64,000 nucleotides of DNA from Caballeronia udeis (lineage in GTDB: Bacteria > Pseudomonadota > Gammaproteobacteria > Burkholderiales > Burkholderiaceae). Under the pieces are notes generated by a model. The model ran no database searches and was not told the origin of the DNA. It saw only the letters and a program-made list of their open reading frames with translations. Shown one piece after another: positions 16,454 to 26,455 of the stretch (positions are counted from its first letter, which is position 1; every line of letters starts with the position of its first letter). The translations under genes were made by a program, and so were the position numbers. The stretch is taken from assembly GCF_001544555.2 (NCBI RefSeq), contig NZ_FCOK02000002.1, positions 62,001-126,000 of the forward strand, given 5' to 3'.

Positions 16454-16469
16454 AGTGACACGGATCACA
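16454..16469. promoter_or_regulatory. CRP-like box, one mismatch
   Basis: AGTGA-N6-TCACA matches the CRP consensus at nine of ten half-site positions, with AT-rich flank on one side. It lies about 30 bp upstream (on the minus strand) of the hairpin/terminator pair and 131 bp after the CRP/FNR gene. It could control a short leftward RNA. Confidence 0.4.
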
Positions 16470-16666
16470 TATTTTCATGCATTCCGCCTCGCTAATAAGC
16501 ACGTGGCAGACATGCGTTCGCAGTTCACAATTGCTCTCGCCCCTCGATTTCCATCCGCAGTCCTACGCGCCGTTTTCGTCGCGCTTGATGATGGTATTTC
16601 GAGTGGCAGGGGGCAGACTCAGTGCCGCCCCCACTACGCCAGACGTTCAACGCAAAGGCATCACAT

Positions 16667-17296
16667 TCAGCCGCTTGTGGCCAACTGATGCACGAAGGTC
16701 CGTATTCCGGTCAGTATCATTTCCACCGATATCGCGACCAGCACTAACCCCATCAGCCGTTCGAACGCCGTGACCGCCCGCTCGCCGAGCCAATGCTGGA
16801 TCTTCTCGGCCAGCACTAGCACGACCGCGCAGACCATCATGGTGACGGTTAGTGCTCCGATCCATTCCCACATCTGCCCGGGCGCTTGCGATGTCAGCAG
16901 CATCACCGTCGCCAGCGCCGACGGACCGGCGAGCGCGGGAATTGCCAACGGCACGATCAGCGGTTCGCCACCGCGTGAATCACCGCCCATAGGGCCGTCG
17001 GGATGCGGAAAGATCATCCGCAGCGCGATCAGGAACAGCACGATCCCGCCACCTAGCCGCAACGACAAATCCGTCAGGCTCATCGCGCGAAGAAAGCGGT
17101 CGCCGACCAGCATGAACAACAGCAAAATCCCGAAGGCGATGGCTACTTCGCGCAAGATCACGACCCGCCGGCGTTCCTTCGCTACACCACGCAACGCATT
17201 GATGAAGATCGGGATATTGCCAAGCGGGTCGGTGATCAGAATAAGCAGCACCGTCGCCGAGAGGAAGTTGTACTGCACGTTACTGAGCCACTCCAC
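16667..17296 (-). CDS. MarC-family inner-membrane protein
   Basis: A 209-residue protein with six predicted membrane helices. Hallmarks are [17 protein letters not shown] in helix 1 and the [18 protein letters not shown] loop-helix, both typical of the MarC/YhgN family. Molecular function in the family is unsettled. It overlaps the end of proS by 17 bp and so is translationally linked to it. Confidence 0.9.
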   Translation of the reverse strand: MEWLSNVQYNFLSATVLLILITDPLGNIPIFINALRGVAKERRRVVILREVAIAFGILLLFMLVGDRFLRAMSLTDLSLRLGGGIVLFLIALRMIFPHPDGPMGGDSRGGEPLIVPLAIPALAGPSALATVMLLTSQAPGQMWEWIGALTVTMMVCAVVLVLAEKIQHWLGERAVTAFERLMGLVLVAISVEMILTGIRTFVHQLATSG

Positions 17297-19028
17297 GGGC
17301 CAGTGCGGCGCGCACCTTCTCGATCACCACGTTCGCCGCGTCGTCCAGCGGCAGCAACGAGGCTTCGGCGTCGCGTCGCGCCTGGTACTCGAGCTTGCCT
17401 TCCTTTAGCCCACGGTCACCAATCACCAGCCGATGCGGCACGCCGATCAGTTCCCAATCCGCGAACATCACGCCCGGGCGCTCGCCACGATCGTCCAGGA
17501 CCACGTCAATACCCGCTGCCTGCAGCGCCGCGTAGAGCTTGTCGGCTTGTTCGCGAACCGCGTCGCTGCGGTCATAACCCATCGGGCACAAGACGACTTC
17601 GAACGGTGCAATCGATTCCGGCCAGATAATGCCCTTGGCGTCGAAATTCTGTTCAATCGCCGCGCCCAGGATCCGCGTGATACCGATCCCGTAGCAGCCC
17701 ATCTGCATGGGTGCAGGCTTGCCGTTTTCATCGAGGAACGACGCGCCCATGGCATCCGAATACTTGGTGCCAAGCTGGAACACGTGGCCCACTTCAATGC
17801 CGCGGCAAATTTCCAGCGTGCCCTTGCCGTCCGGCGACGGGTCACCCGCCAGCACGTTACGGATGTCCGCCACGACCGGTTCCGGCAGGTCGCGGCCCCA
17901 GTTCACGCCGGTGATGTGATAGTCCACTTCGTTTGCGCCGACCACGAAGTCGCTCATGTTCGCGACCGTACGGTCAGCGATCACCTTGATCGGCTTCTTC
18001 GTGTTGATCGGGCCGAGATAGCCGGGCGGCGTGCCGAAGGTATCTATGATTTCAGCTTCGGTAGCAAAGCGATAACCCGCCAGACCCGGCTGCTTGTTCG
18101 CCTTGATGTCGTTCAGCGAATGGTCGCCGCGCAGCATCAATAGCCAGATGGTCGGCTCGGCGCCTTCGTTTTCCGTCGCGAGGATGATCGACTTGATCGT
18201 CCGTTGCAGCGGAATGTCCAGCAGTTCAGCGACAGCCTCGCATTTCGCCTTACCCGGCGTGGCCGTCTTCTTCATCTCCTCCGCAGGCGCCGGACGCGTG
18301 GCGTTCAGCGGCAGCGCGTCTGCGGCTTCCACGTTTGCCGCGTAATCCGAGGTCGGGCAATACGCGATTGCGTCTTCGCCGGTGTCGGCAATCACGTGAA
18401 ATTCATGCGAGCCGCTGCCGCCGATCGAGCCGTTATCGGCCGCGACCGCACGGAATTCCAGGCCGATGCGGGTGAACACACGCACATAGGCATCGAACAT
18501 TTTCTTGTACGACTCGGCGAGGCCCGCCTGATCGCGGTCGAAGGAATACGCGTCCTTCATGATGAACTCGCGCCCGCGCATCACGCCGAAACGCGGGCGG
18601 ATTTCATCGCGGAACTTGGTCTGGATCTGGTAGAAATTGACCGGTAACTGCCGATAACTCTTGATCTCACGCCGCGCGATGTCGGTCACCACTTCTTCGT
18701 GCGTCGGTCCAATCACGAAATCGCGGTCATGACGATCCTTGATGCGCAGCAGTTCGGGGCCGTACTGTTCCCAGCGCGCCGATTCCTGCCAGAGTTCGGC
18801 CGGCTGCACGGCGGGCATCAACAATTCGAGTGCGCCGGCCCGGTTCATTTCTTCACGCACGATTGCCTCCACCTTGCGGATGGAGCGCAGGCCGATAGGC
18901 AGATAACTATAGATACCGCCCGCCACACGGCGAATCATGCCCGCACGCATCATGAGTTGGTGGCTGACGATTTCCGCGTCGGTGGGAGCTTCCTTCAGGG
19001 TGCCAATAAAGAAACGGGATGCTTTCAT
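17280..19028 (-). CDS. proS: Prolyl-tRNA synthetase
   Basis: Class II aminoacyl-tRNA synthetase that charges tRNA-Pro. The 582-residue length and the presence of an editing (INS) domain between motifs 2 and 3 mark the bacterial long form. Visible are the N-terminal [20 protein letters not shown], motif 2 region ([21 protein letters not shown]), the YbaK-like editing insert (about 230-390) and motif 3 ([17 protein letters not shown]). The anticodon-binding domain with [18 protein letters not shown] closes the protein. It starts the leftward proS-marC pair. A tRNA-Pro gene lies 6.4 kb away. Confidence 0.97.
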   Translation of the reverse strand: MKASRFFIGTLKEAPTDAEIVSHQLMMRAGMIRRVAGGIYSYLPIGLRSIRKVEAIVREEMNRAGALELLMPAVQPAELWQESARWEQYGPELLRIKDRHDRDFVIGPTHEEVVTDIARREIKSYRQLPVNFYQIQTKFRDEIRPRFGVMRGREFIMKDAYSFDRDQAGLAESYKKMFDAYVRVFTRIGLEFRAVAADNGSIGGSGSHEFHVIADTGEDAIAYCPTSDYAANVEAADALPLNATRPAPAEEMKKTATPGKAKCEAVAELLDIPLQRTIKSIILATENEGAEPTIWLLMLRGDHSLNDIKANKQPGLAGYRFATEAEIIDTFGTPPGYLGPINTKKPIKVIADRTVANMSDFVVGANEVDYHITGVNWGRDLPEPVVADIRNVLAGDPSPDGKGTLEICRGIEVGHVFQLGTKYSDAMGASFLDENGKPAPMQMGCYGIGITRILGAAIEQNFDAKGIIWPESIAPFEVVLCPMGYDRSDAVREQADKLYAALQAAGIDVVLDDRGERPGVMFADWELIGVPHRLVIGDRGLKEGKLEYQARRDAEASLLPLDDAANVVIEKVRAALARGVAQ

Positions 19029-19170
19029 TCAAAAATTTTCCAATGCGGGAGCGCGTCGATTGAATGGGTTTTCGGCCCAAACCTGCGGACATGCAGAACG
19101 TGCGGAACGAGTGAACGACGGGACAGCGATGCGGTAAGGCGTTCGCCGCCCGCCCCGGCACCCAAGCGAA

Positions 19171-19192
19171 ACGAACCCCGATTCGGGTTCGT
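19171..19192. repeat. Inverted repeat in proS-rppH divergent region
   Basis: ACGAACCC-N6-GGGTTCGT forms a perfect 8-bp hairpin or operator-like palindrome, 28 bp upstream of the rppH -10 element. Confidence 0.5.
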
Positions 19193-19219
19193 GCCGGTGC
19201 GCCAGGCCCGTTATCTGTT

Positions 19220-19225
19220 TATAAT
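19220..19225 (+). promoter_or_regulatory. -10 element of rppH promoter
   Basis: A consensus TATAAT lies 34 bp upstream of the rppH ATG. No good -35 is seen at the expected distance, so activation or a weak -35 is likely. Confidence 0.45.
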
Positions 19226-19258
19226 CAAAGCAATTTTAAAGGATTCGAAGGTGGTTGT

Positions 19259-19909
19259 ATGCTGGATCGTGAAGGCTTTCGCCCGAACGTCGGCATCATC
19301 CTCTTGAACGCGCACAACGAAGTGTTTTGGGGCAAGCGGCTACGTGAACATTCCTGGCAGTTTCCGCAAGGGGGCATCAAATATGGTGAGACCCCCGTGC
19401 AAGCGATGTATCGGGAGTTACACGAAGAAACCGGCTTGCTTCCGGAGCACGTGAAGGTCGTGGGTCGAACCCGCGACTGGCTGCGTTATGAGGTGCCGGA
19501 CAAGTTCATCAAGCGCGAGGTGCGCGGACATTATCGCGGACAGAAACAGATCTGGTTTTTGTTGCGCATGGTAGGCCGCGACTGTGACATTTGTTTGCGT
19601 GCGACTGATCATCCGGAATTCGATGCCTGGCGGTGGAACGAATATTGGGTCCCGCTCGACGCGGTGATCGAGTTCAAGCGGGATGTATATCAGCTTGCGC
19701 TCACGGAACTTTCTCGCTTTCTGAGGCGCGCAGTCGTGCGTGCTGAGCGCGCGGAACGTATGGCGCATCATGCCAACCGGTATCCGCGCGTGATTCAGGG
19801 CATGACTATGGAAGACGCGGCCGTTTCTGCTAACGGTAGTGTCATTCAGGCAGAATGTTCGGTGACCGAAGAGCTGCACATCTACGCACAACGTCCTTCG
19901 CGGGATTAG
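19259..19909 (+). CDS. rppH: RNA pyrophosphohydrolase
   Basis: Nudix hydrolase that removes pyrophosphate from 5'-triphosphorylated RNA and starts decay. The Nudix box is intact: [20 protein letters not shown] (GX5EX7REUXEE pattern) in a protein that opens [17 protein letters not shown], the usual RppH start. At 216 residues it is longer than the E. coli enzyme (176); the extra C-terminal 50 residues are typical of Burkholderiaceae versions and look disordered. It is divergent from proS, as in related genomes. Confidence 0.95.
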   Translation: MLDREGFRPNVGIILLNAHNEVFWGKRLREHSWQFPQGGIKYGETPVQAMYRELHEETGLLPEHVKVVGRTRDWLRYEVPDKFIKREVRGHYRGQKQIWFLLRMVGRDCDICLRATDHPEFDAWRWNEYWVPLDAVIEFKRDVYQLALTELSRFLRRAVVRAERAERMAHHANRYPRVIQGMTMEDAAVSANGSVIQAECSVTEELHIYAQRPSRD

Positions 19910-20089
19910 GACGTGTGTCATTCGAAGCGGCGGTGCGGCAACGCGCGCCGCTTTTTTTCGTGCAGCGTCGAAGGCTGGGCTTGCGTGTTATGACATGCCG
20001 GCGTGTTCCCTGGTGGGACAATCGCCGCGCGTTTCACGCGGCACGATCGATTTGCAGTCGCTTCTGCATCAACCTCGGGAAATCAAGAA

Positions 20090-20644
20090 TTGAAAGCCAT
20101 TGCATTGTTCGCGGCATCTGCGGCAGCCCTTGCCGTGCTCGCCGGTTGCGGCAGCGCCAAGCCGACCAACAAGGACGACAGCGCGTTCGTCTACCTCATG
20201 GACCGCAAGCCGAACTGGACCGAAAACAAGGTCGACGCCTTGCCTCCGCTGCCGCAGGAGGCGAATCTCCTGCCGTTCACGGTGTCGGAAAATACGCCGC
20301 TATCTTTTTTCATCGATAAAAACTCGCTCAGCGTGGGGACCGACGGTGTCATCCGCTACACGGTCGTCGTGAAAAGCCCGGCCGGCGCGCGCAACGTCAA
20401 TTACGAAGGCATTCGCTGCGACAACTACAACTGGCGCCTGTACGCGAGCATTAATGAGGACCAGAACGGCTGGGACCGCACGGTCGAAAACGATTTTCAA
20501 CGCATCGAAAACGGTAATTTGAACGCCTATCGCGCAGCGCTGTATCAGGATTATTTCTGCGCAAACAAGTTGCCGACGGGGTCGGCCAAGCAGATTTTGT
20601 CGAACATCCAGATGAAGCGGACCGCGGTTTCGAACTATCACTAA
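20090..20644 (+). CDS. CNP1-like family lipoprotein
   Basis: I place the start at the TTG at 20090 because it begins directly with a lipoprotein signal peptide (KAIALFAASAAALAVLAGC) whose lipobox LAGC would be lipidated; no in-frame ATG precedes this at a sensible distance. The mature part is a compact domain of about 155 residues with RYTVVVKSPAGARNVNYEG and DNYNWRLYAS, matching the CNP1-like family found beside rppH and proB in Burkholderiaceae. Function unknown; likely periplasmic, membrane-anchored. Confidence 0.8.
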   Translation: MKAIALFAASAAALAVLAGCGSAKPTNKDDSAFVYLMDRKPNWTENKVDALPPLPQEANLLPFTVSENTPLSFFIDKNSLSVGTDGVIRYTVVVKSPAGARNVNYEGIRCDNYNWRLYASINEDQNGWDRTVENDFQRIENGNLNAYRAALYQDYFCANKLPTGSAKQILSNIQMKRTAVSNYH

Positions 20645-20667
20645 GTCGAACGGCCCCCTGGCAAAGT

Positions 20668-20698
20668 CTGCTGCGCCTGACGGTCAGCAGGCTTTTTT
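20668..20698 (+). terminator. Intrinsic terminator after the CNP1-like gene
   Basis: CTGCTG / CAGCAG arms with an internal TGAC-type pairing are followed by six T residues at 20693-20698. Confidence 0.7.
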
Positions 20699-20843
20699 GC
20701 GCAGCCTTGTTGCGTTGCGGCCGGGTTTCTGGCGCCAGGTGATCTCGCGCACGGCAGGCTGTGGTTATCGGAAGATATTGGTCAACAGATGCGCTCAAAA
20801 AGTGAATTTTTTCAATATTTTCACGCATATGACCGGAAAGAAG

Positions 20844-20874
20844 CGAAAAAGCCGCCAATTTGGCGGCTTTTTCG
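20844..20874. terminator. Bidirectional terminator after proB
   Basis: A 15-bp perfect stem (CGAAAAAGCCGCCAA and its complement) with a one-base loop has A- and T-tracts on either side, so it can stop transcription from both directions. It lies 22 bp beyond the proB stop. Confidence 0.9.
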
Positions 20875-20895
20875 TTTTGACACGCCCGGCGTAGC

Positions 20896-22014
20896 TTACG
20901 CCAGCACCAGATTGTCCCGATGGATCAACTCGGGTTCGAGCATATACCCCAGCACCGTTTCAATTTCACCGCTCGGCCGGCGCTGAATCAATCGCGCTTC
21001 GGAGCTGCTGTAGTTCGTGATGCCGCGCGCCACCTCCTGCCCGCCGGGATTCATGCACGCGATCACTTCGCCACGCGCGAACGCGCCGTGAACATCGACC
21101 ACGCCGATCGGCAACAGGCTTTTACCGCCCTCGGTGAGCTTTTCGACCGCGCCGTTGTCGATAACCACGTGCCCGCGCACCTGCAAATGATCGGCCATCC
21201 ATTGCTTGCGGGCGGCCATACGAGCCGTGCGCGCCATCAGTTGCGTACCAATCATCTCGCCCGATGCCAGCCGTGTCAGGACGTCCGACTCCCGCCCACT
21301 CGCGATCACCGTATTCGCACCGCTATGCGCCGCGCGTTTCGCCGCGAGAATCTTGGTCAGCATGCCGCCGCGCCCCAGGCTGGAACCCGCGCCGCCCGCC
21401 ATGGCTTCGAGTTCCGGCGTGCCCGCATCAGCCTGCTCAACCAGCGTGGCCGTAGGGTCGTGACGGGGATCCGCGGTAAACAGACCGCGCTGGTCGGTGA
21501 GGATGATCAGCGCGTCGCCTTCTATGAGATTCGCTACCAGCGCGCCGAGCGTGTCGTTGTCGCCGAACTTGATTTCGTCGGTAATGACGGTGTCGTTTTC
21601 ATTGATGATCGGCACGCAACCCAGGCGCAGCAAGGTGAGCAGCGTTGAGCGCGCGTTCAGGTAGCGTTCGCGGTCGGCGAGATCGGCGTGCGTGAGGAGA
21701 ATCTGCGCCGTACGCATGCCGTGCTTGCCGAAACTGCTTTCGTAGACCTGCGCCAAACCCATCTGGCCAACGGCCGCAGCGGCCTGTAATTCGTCAATTT
21801 CGCGCGGCCGCTTCGTCCAGCCCAGCCGATGAATACCCTCGGCAATCGCACCGGAACTGACCAGTACGACTTCCTTGCCTTGCCCGCGCAACGCTGCAAT
21901 CTGCGCGGCCCAACGAGCGATGGCCGCGTGGTCGAGCCCACGCCCGTCGTTGGTTACCAGGCTCGATCCCACTTTCACTACGAGTCGCTTCGAAGCGGCT
22001 ATGACGGAACGCAT
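20896..22014 (-). CDS. proB: Glutamate 5-kinase
   Basis: First enzyme of proline synthesis; it phosphorylates glutamate. The kinase domain (about 1-260) shows [11 protein letters not shown] at the start, the [10 protein letters not shown] loop and INENDTV. A C-terminal PUA domain (about 275-365) is present, as in long ProB proteins. I chose the ATG at 22014 (MRSVIA, 372 residues), the customary start; another ATG at 22023 lies only about two bases from the AGGAG. It follows obgE by 48 bp on the same strand and probably shares its transcript. Confidence 0.95.
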   Translation of the reverse strand: MRSVIAASKRLVVKVGSSLVTNDGRGLDHAAIARWAAQIAALRGQGKEVVLVSSGAIAEGIHRLGWTKRPREIDELQAAAAVGQMGLAQVYESSFGKHGMRTAQILLTHADLADRERYLNARSTLLTLLRLGCVPIINENDTVITDEIKFGDNDTLGALVANLIEGDALIILTDQRGLFTADPRHDPTATLVEQADAGTPELEAMAGGAGSSLGRGGMLTKILAAKRAAHSGANTVIASGRESDVLTRLASGEMIGTQLMARTARMAARKQWMADHLQVRGHVVIDNGAVEKLTEGGKSLLPIGVVDVHGAFARGEVIACMNPGGQEVARGITNYSSSEARLIQRRPSGEIETVLGYMLEPELIHRDNLVLA

Positions 22015-22062
22015 CTGACGCATTTCTCCTCGGATTTGCCTCGATAACCACGGGCCAAACTT

Positions 22063-23349
<1,287 letters not shown>

Positions 23350-23435
23350 CTATTCTGCCGCGACCAGCCGATGCCAGCCACTAGGCCATTCGATATATGC
23401 CACCGCTTGGACACGGCCAATAAAAGCCGCCCAAT

Positions 23436-23462
23436 AAAAAAAGCCCCGCGAACTTCGCGGGG
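23436..23462 (-). terminator. Intrinsic terminator of the rplU-rpmA operon
   Basis: CCCCGCGAA and its complement form a 9-bp stem with a one-base loop, followed on the minus strand by a seven-U tract. It lies 37 bp after rpmA. Confidence 0.9.
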
Positions 23463-23498
23463 CCCTTTCCGGTCCTGAAGCCCGTGCCTTGATGAACC

Positions 23499-23759
23499 TT
23501 AGGCAGCCGGGACGACGTTGACCAGATGCTTCTTTGCTGCGCCCTTCGTCGAAAACGTGACGTGGCCGTCAGTCAGCGCGAACAAGGTGTGATCCTTGCC
23601 CATGCCGACGTTGTCGCCCGGGTGCATGCGCGTACCGCGCTGGCGAACAATGATGCCGCCTGCATTGATAGCCTGGCCGCCGTAAACCTTCACGCCGAGG
23701 CGCTTTGATTCAGAGTCGCGACCATTGCGGGATGACCCGCCTGCTTTTTTGTGTGCCAT
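23499..23759 (-). CDS. rpmA: Ribosomal protein bL27
   Basis: Large-subunit protein of 86 residues whose N-terminus reaches the peptidyl-transferase centre. It opens [20 protein letters not shown] and contains [20 protein letters not shown], both diagnostic. No N-terminal extension of the kind cleaved in Firmicutes is present. It follows rplU by 43 bp in the standard rplU-rpmA operon. Confidence 0.98.
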   Translation of the reverse strand: MAHKKAGGSSRNGRDSESKRLGVKVYGGQAINAGGIIVRQRGTRMHPGDNVGMGKDHTLFALTDGHVTFSTKGAAKKHLVNVVPAA

Positions 23760-23802
23760 TTAATAGCTCCTTGACCGTTTAGCTTAATCGACTCGACGAC
23801 GC

Positions 23803-24117
23803 TTACGCGGCGTTGATAGCGTCGATACGCAGTTCGGTGTAGTTCTGGCGATGGCCAGCGTGCTTTTGGTAGTGCTTCCGGCGACGCATCTTGAAGATCG
23901 TGACCTTCTTGTGACGACCCTGGGACACGACGGTAGCTATGACGGAAGCCCCACTGACCAGCGGTGCACCGAACTGAATCGATTCACCTTCGCCTACTGC
24001 GAGAACCTGGTCGAGCGTGATTTCAGCGTCAATGTCTGCCGGTATCTGTTCTACTTTCAATTTTTCGCCGACAGCAACCTTATACTGCTTGCCACCGGTT
24101 TTTATGACCGCGTACAT
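23803..24117 (-). CDS. rplU: Ribosomal protein bL21
   Basis: Large-subunit protein that binds 23S rRNA. The start at 24117 ([20 protein letters not shown]) is the family start; 104 residues is normal. The C-terminal basic segment [20 protein letters not shown] is diagnostic. It is the first gene of the operon and is preceded by a strong sigma70 promoter. Confidence 0.97.
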   Translation of the reverse strand: MYAVIKTGGKQYKVAVGEKLKVEQIPADIDAEITLDQVLAVGEGESIQFGAPLVSGASVIATVVSQGRHKKVTIFKMRRRKHYQKHAGHRQNYTELRIDAINAA

Positions 24118-24418
24118 TGAGAACCTCACTCTTTAATTCATCTGAATTCATTTTTCCGCACACCGTGCGCGAAAACGCGTGATTATACAGAGAGTTAGGC
24201 GCTCCGTCAAAACCCTTGTGCATCGCGAAAACCGAGGCGGCTGCCGCCCGGACAGAGCAACGTACACGGACCACGCACGCACCATTATCGCGATTTTTCT
24301 GCCTGACGCCGCGCGTCAGGCTTGCCGCGGCGGCCTGCGCGATTCGTCCGAGGCGTCTTTAGAGGCGGCTATCGGCCGATTCGCCTTATAATTCGCGGCA
24401 CTACCCTAATTGCCGATC
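24118..24418. other. Divergent rplU/ispB promoter region
   Basis: A 301-bp gap holding the rplU promoter (listed) and a TATAAT at 24387-24392 that is probably the ispB -10, without a clear -35. No gene or repeat seen. Confidence 0.6.
24182..24210 (-). promoter_or_regulatory. Sigma70 promoter of rplU-rpmA
   Basis: On the minus strand TTGACG (24210-24205), a 17-bp spacer and TATAAT (24187-24182) form a near-consensus promoter, 65 bp upstream of the rplU start. Confidence 0.85.
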
Positions 24419-25411
24419 ATGTCGTCCACTGCCATTTCCTCCCCAAACGCCGCCAACGTGCTCGAGCCCATCGCCGAGGACATGCAGCAGGTCAATCGCG
24501 TCATCCGGCAGCGCCTGGCGTCCGAAGTGATGCTGATCAACCAGATTTCCGAGTACATCATAGGGGCCGGCGGCAAACGGCTCCGGCCCGCGTTGCTGCT
24601 GCTGGTCGCAGGCGCGCTCGGTGACACCACCGGGCACCGGCACGAACTGGCCGCTGTCGTCGAGTTCATTCATACAGCCACGTTGCTGCACGATGACGTA
24701 GTCGACGAATCCGATCTCCGGCGCGGCCGGAAAACCGCGAATGCGCTGTTCGGCAATGCGGCGAGCGTGCTCGTCGGCGACTTTTTGTATTCGCGTTCCT
24801 TCGAAATGATGGTCGGCGTGGGCAAGATGCGCGTGATGGAGATCCTGTCGGTTGCGACCAACGTGATCTCGGAAGGCGAAGTCCTGCAGTTGCTCAACAT
24901 GCACGACCCGGATGTGGACGAAGCGCGTTACATGCAGGTGATCCGCTACAAGACGGCCAAGCTTTTCGAAGCGGCTGCACAACTGGGTGCGGTTTTGTCG
25001 GGGTCGGATGCCCGGACGGAAGCAGCGGCGGCAGAATTTGGCCGGCGCATTGGCACGGCGTTTCAGATCATGGACGACTGGCTCGATTACACAGGCACGG
25101 CGGAGTCGATGGGTAAAAACGCCGGCGACGATCTGCGCGAAGGCAAACCCACGCTGCCCCTGATTTATCTGATGGAGCACGGCTCGGCCGAACAGGCAGC
25201 GCTTGCGCGTGAGGCGATCGAGCAAGGCAGCACTGATAAGTTCGACACCATCTTCGAAGCCATCACGAAGTCGGGCGCGCTCGATCACACGCTGAAATGC
25301 GCGCGGCAGGAAGCGCAGGCGGCAGCGAATGCGATTTCTTCGTTTCCGGATTCCATTTTTAAAGAGAGCCTGCTAGAATTATGTTCTTACTCGACGGCAA
25401 GACAGTCCTGA
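24419..25411 (+). CDS. ispB: Octaprenyl diphosphate synthase
   Basis: Trans-prenyl transferase that builds the ubiquinone side chain. Both aspartate-rich motifs are present: LLHDDVVDESDLRRG (first, about residues 81-95) and IMDDWLDYTG (second). The N-terminal substrate-binding GAGGKRLRPALLLL is also clear. The ATG at 24419 gives 330 residues, the usual length; an in-frame TTG nine bases earlier is less likely. It is divergent from rplU, the usual arrangement in beta-proteobacteria. Confidence 0.95.
   Translation: MSSTAISSPNAANVLEPIAEDMQQVNRVIRQRLASEVMLINQISEYIIGAGGKRLRPALLLLVAGALGDTTGHRHELAAVVEFIHTATLLHDDVVDESDLRRGRKTANALFGNAASVLVGDFLYSRSFEMMVGVGKMRVMEILSVATNVISEGEVLQLLNMHDPDVDEARYMQVIRYKTAKLFEAAAQLGAVLSGSDARTEAAAAEFGRRIGTAFQIMDDWLDYTGTAESMGKNAGDDLREGKPTLPLIYLMEHGSAEQAALAREAIEQGSTDKFDTIFEAITKSGALDHTLKCARQEAQAAANAISSFPDSIFKESLLELCSYSTARQS
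25351..25379 (+). promoter_or_regulatory. Probable promoter of the tRNA-Pro gene
   Basis: An extended -10 (TGCTAGAAT, 25371-25379) with a weak -35 (TTCCAT, 25351-25356) at 17-bp spacing lies inside the end of ispB, about 64 bp before the tRNA. Confidence 0.5.
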
Positions 25412-25442
25412 AAAGGAAACGAACCGTCTCAGAGTGAACATT

Positions 25443-25519
25443 CGGGGTGTAGCTTAGCCTGGTAGAGCGCTACGTTCGGGACGTAGAGGCCGGAGGTTCG
25501 AATCCTCTCACCCCGACCA
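25443..25519 (+). tRNA. tRNA-Pro (anticodon CGG)
   Basis: A 77-nt cloverleaf with acceptor stem CGGGGTG / CACCCCG, D-arm AGCTTAGCCTGGTAGAGC, anticodon stem CTACG / CGTAG around loop TTCGGGA, and T-arm GAGGTTCGAATCCTC. The CCA end is encoded. The anticodon CGG reads the proline codon CCG. Confidence 0.97.
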
Positions 25520-25528
25520 GAATTGATA

Positions 25529-25561
25529 AAAAAACCGCCCAGCTTGCTGGGCGGTTTTTTG
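25529..25561 (+). terminator. Intrinsic terminator of tRNA-Pro
   Basis: AACCGCCCAGC and its complement form an 11-bp stem with a two-base loop followed by a T-tract. A-tract on the other side would allow leftward use too. Confidence 0.9.
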
Positions 25562-25619
25562 TTTTGGGTCGTCATTTACTGAGCGGATGTTGGCTTCTTC
25601 AGCATGACGCTATTAAACA

Positions 25620-25651
25620 AAAAATCCCCTGAAGCTGGTTAGGGGATTTTA
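25620..25651. terminator. Bidirectional terminator-like hairpin
   Basis: AAAATCCCCT / AGGGGATTTT arms around a 10-base loop, with A/T tracts at both ends. It probably ends the leftward hpt transcript. Confidence 0.8.
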
Positions 25652-25768
25652 GGGTTTGTCAGCAGTCTGGCCGTTTTTCAACTCACGTCGAAAGCGGTCT
25701 TTTCTATCTTCGGCAGAACTGAAATCAAAGCGAATTGCGCGGCCTTCAGGCTCACGCCAAGCGCTCAC
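25649..25768 (-). CDS. Candidate small protein, 39 aa, downstream of hpt
   Basis: A GTG start 7 bp after the hpt stop opens a 39-residue frame that ends inside the terminator hairpin. The product is highly charged (WREPEGRAIRFDFSSAEDRK, then DRFRRELKNG) and reads like a real, folded-protein segment rather than random GC-rich translation. I recognise no family. It could be an independent small protein coupled to hpt or the remnant of a longer gene. No good ribosome site is visible because the start lies so close to the hpt stop. Confidence 0.35.
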   Translation of the reverse strand: MSAWREPEGRAIRFDFSSAEDRKDRFRRELKNGQTADKP

Positions 25769-25774
25769 GACAAT

Positions 25775-26326
25775 TCACGCGCCTTCCGTCAGCGCCCGGA
25801 TCGTCGGCAGGTTGCGCCAGTATCCCTTCGCGTCCATGCCGCAGCCGAACACGTACCGGTCAGGCACTTCGAAGCCGCAAAAGTCCGGGCGCAAGGGTTT
25901 CGATTTATTGATGAGCTTCTCGCACAGCACGGCCGAGAGGAATTTCTTCGCACCCATGGCCATGATGCGGTCGCGGATGGCGGCCATGGTTTCGCCTTCA
26001 TCCAGGATGTCGTCGAGCACGAGCACGACACGATCCTTCACCGACTCGGCCGGCGCCACACGCCATTCCATCTTGTCGCCACCCTTGGTCGTGTTCCGAT
26101 ACCGCGTCAGGTGGATGTAGTCGAACTCGAGCGGAAAGTCGAGGTGCGGCAGCAGCATGCCGGTGAACACCGCCGCGCCGCCCATGACAGACAGCACGAG
26201 TGGAAACTCTTCGCCGGTGCTTGCGCCAATGGCTTTCGCCATGCTTCCGATCGACGCGGTCACGTCTTGCGCCGAAACGATCTCTTCGGAGTGGCTGAAA
26301 ATGTGGAGTGCTTCTTCGCGATTCAT
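25775..26326 (-). CDS. hpt: Hypoxanthine(-guanine) phosphoribosyltransferase
   Basis: Purine salvage enzyme joining hypoxanthine or guanine to PRPP. The PRPP-binding loop is VLVLDDILDEGETMAAI, and a GGAAVFTGMLLPHL segment precedes it. At 183 residues it fits the type I PRTase fold; the exact base preference (hypoxanthine versus guanine) cannot be read. It lies between ffh and tRNA-Pro, leftward. Confidence 0.85.
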   Translation of the reverse strand: MNREEALHIFSHSEEIVSAQDVTASIGSMAKAIGASTGEEFPLVLSVMGGAAVFTGMLLPHLDFPLEFDYIHLTRYRNTTKGGDKMEWRVAPAESVKDRVVLVLDDILDEGETMAAIRDRIMAMGAKKFLSAVLCEKLINKSKPLRPDFCGFEVPDRYVFGCGMDAKGYWRNLPTIRALTEGA

Positions 26327-26392
26327 AAGGGCAGGCGGCGAGGGTGTAGAGCTAAAAATAGGGGAAACGAGGCGCTAAGCGCCACATGATAA

Positions 26393-26418
26393 ACCCGCGT
26401 TCTTCAGTGAACGCGGGT
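26393..26418 (-). terminator. Hairpin after ffh
   Basis: ACCCGCGTTC-N6-GAACGCGGGT is a perfect 10-bp stem 38 bp beyond the ffh stop. On the minus strand it is followed by a weak TTTATCAT tract. Confidence 0.65.
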
Positions 26419-26455
26419 CATTCGAATCAAGCTGAATCAGACCGAAACCAAAGCT

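Larger units (their letters stand above)
16324..16666. other. Intergenic region with terminator, hairpin and CRP-like box
   Basis: The 343 bp between the CRP/FNR gene and marC, which converge, hold a leftward terminator hairpin, an adjacent longer hairpin and a CRP-like box, each listed separately. The rest (about 16470-16666) shows open frames on the plus strand but no recognisable coding signal. Confidence 0.6.

Noticed and set aside
25443..25768. tRNA-Pro as an attachment site of an integrated element
   Set aside because: No second copy of the tRNA 3' end and no integrase domain were found nearby; only a 39-residue frame of unknown origin.
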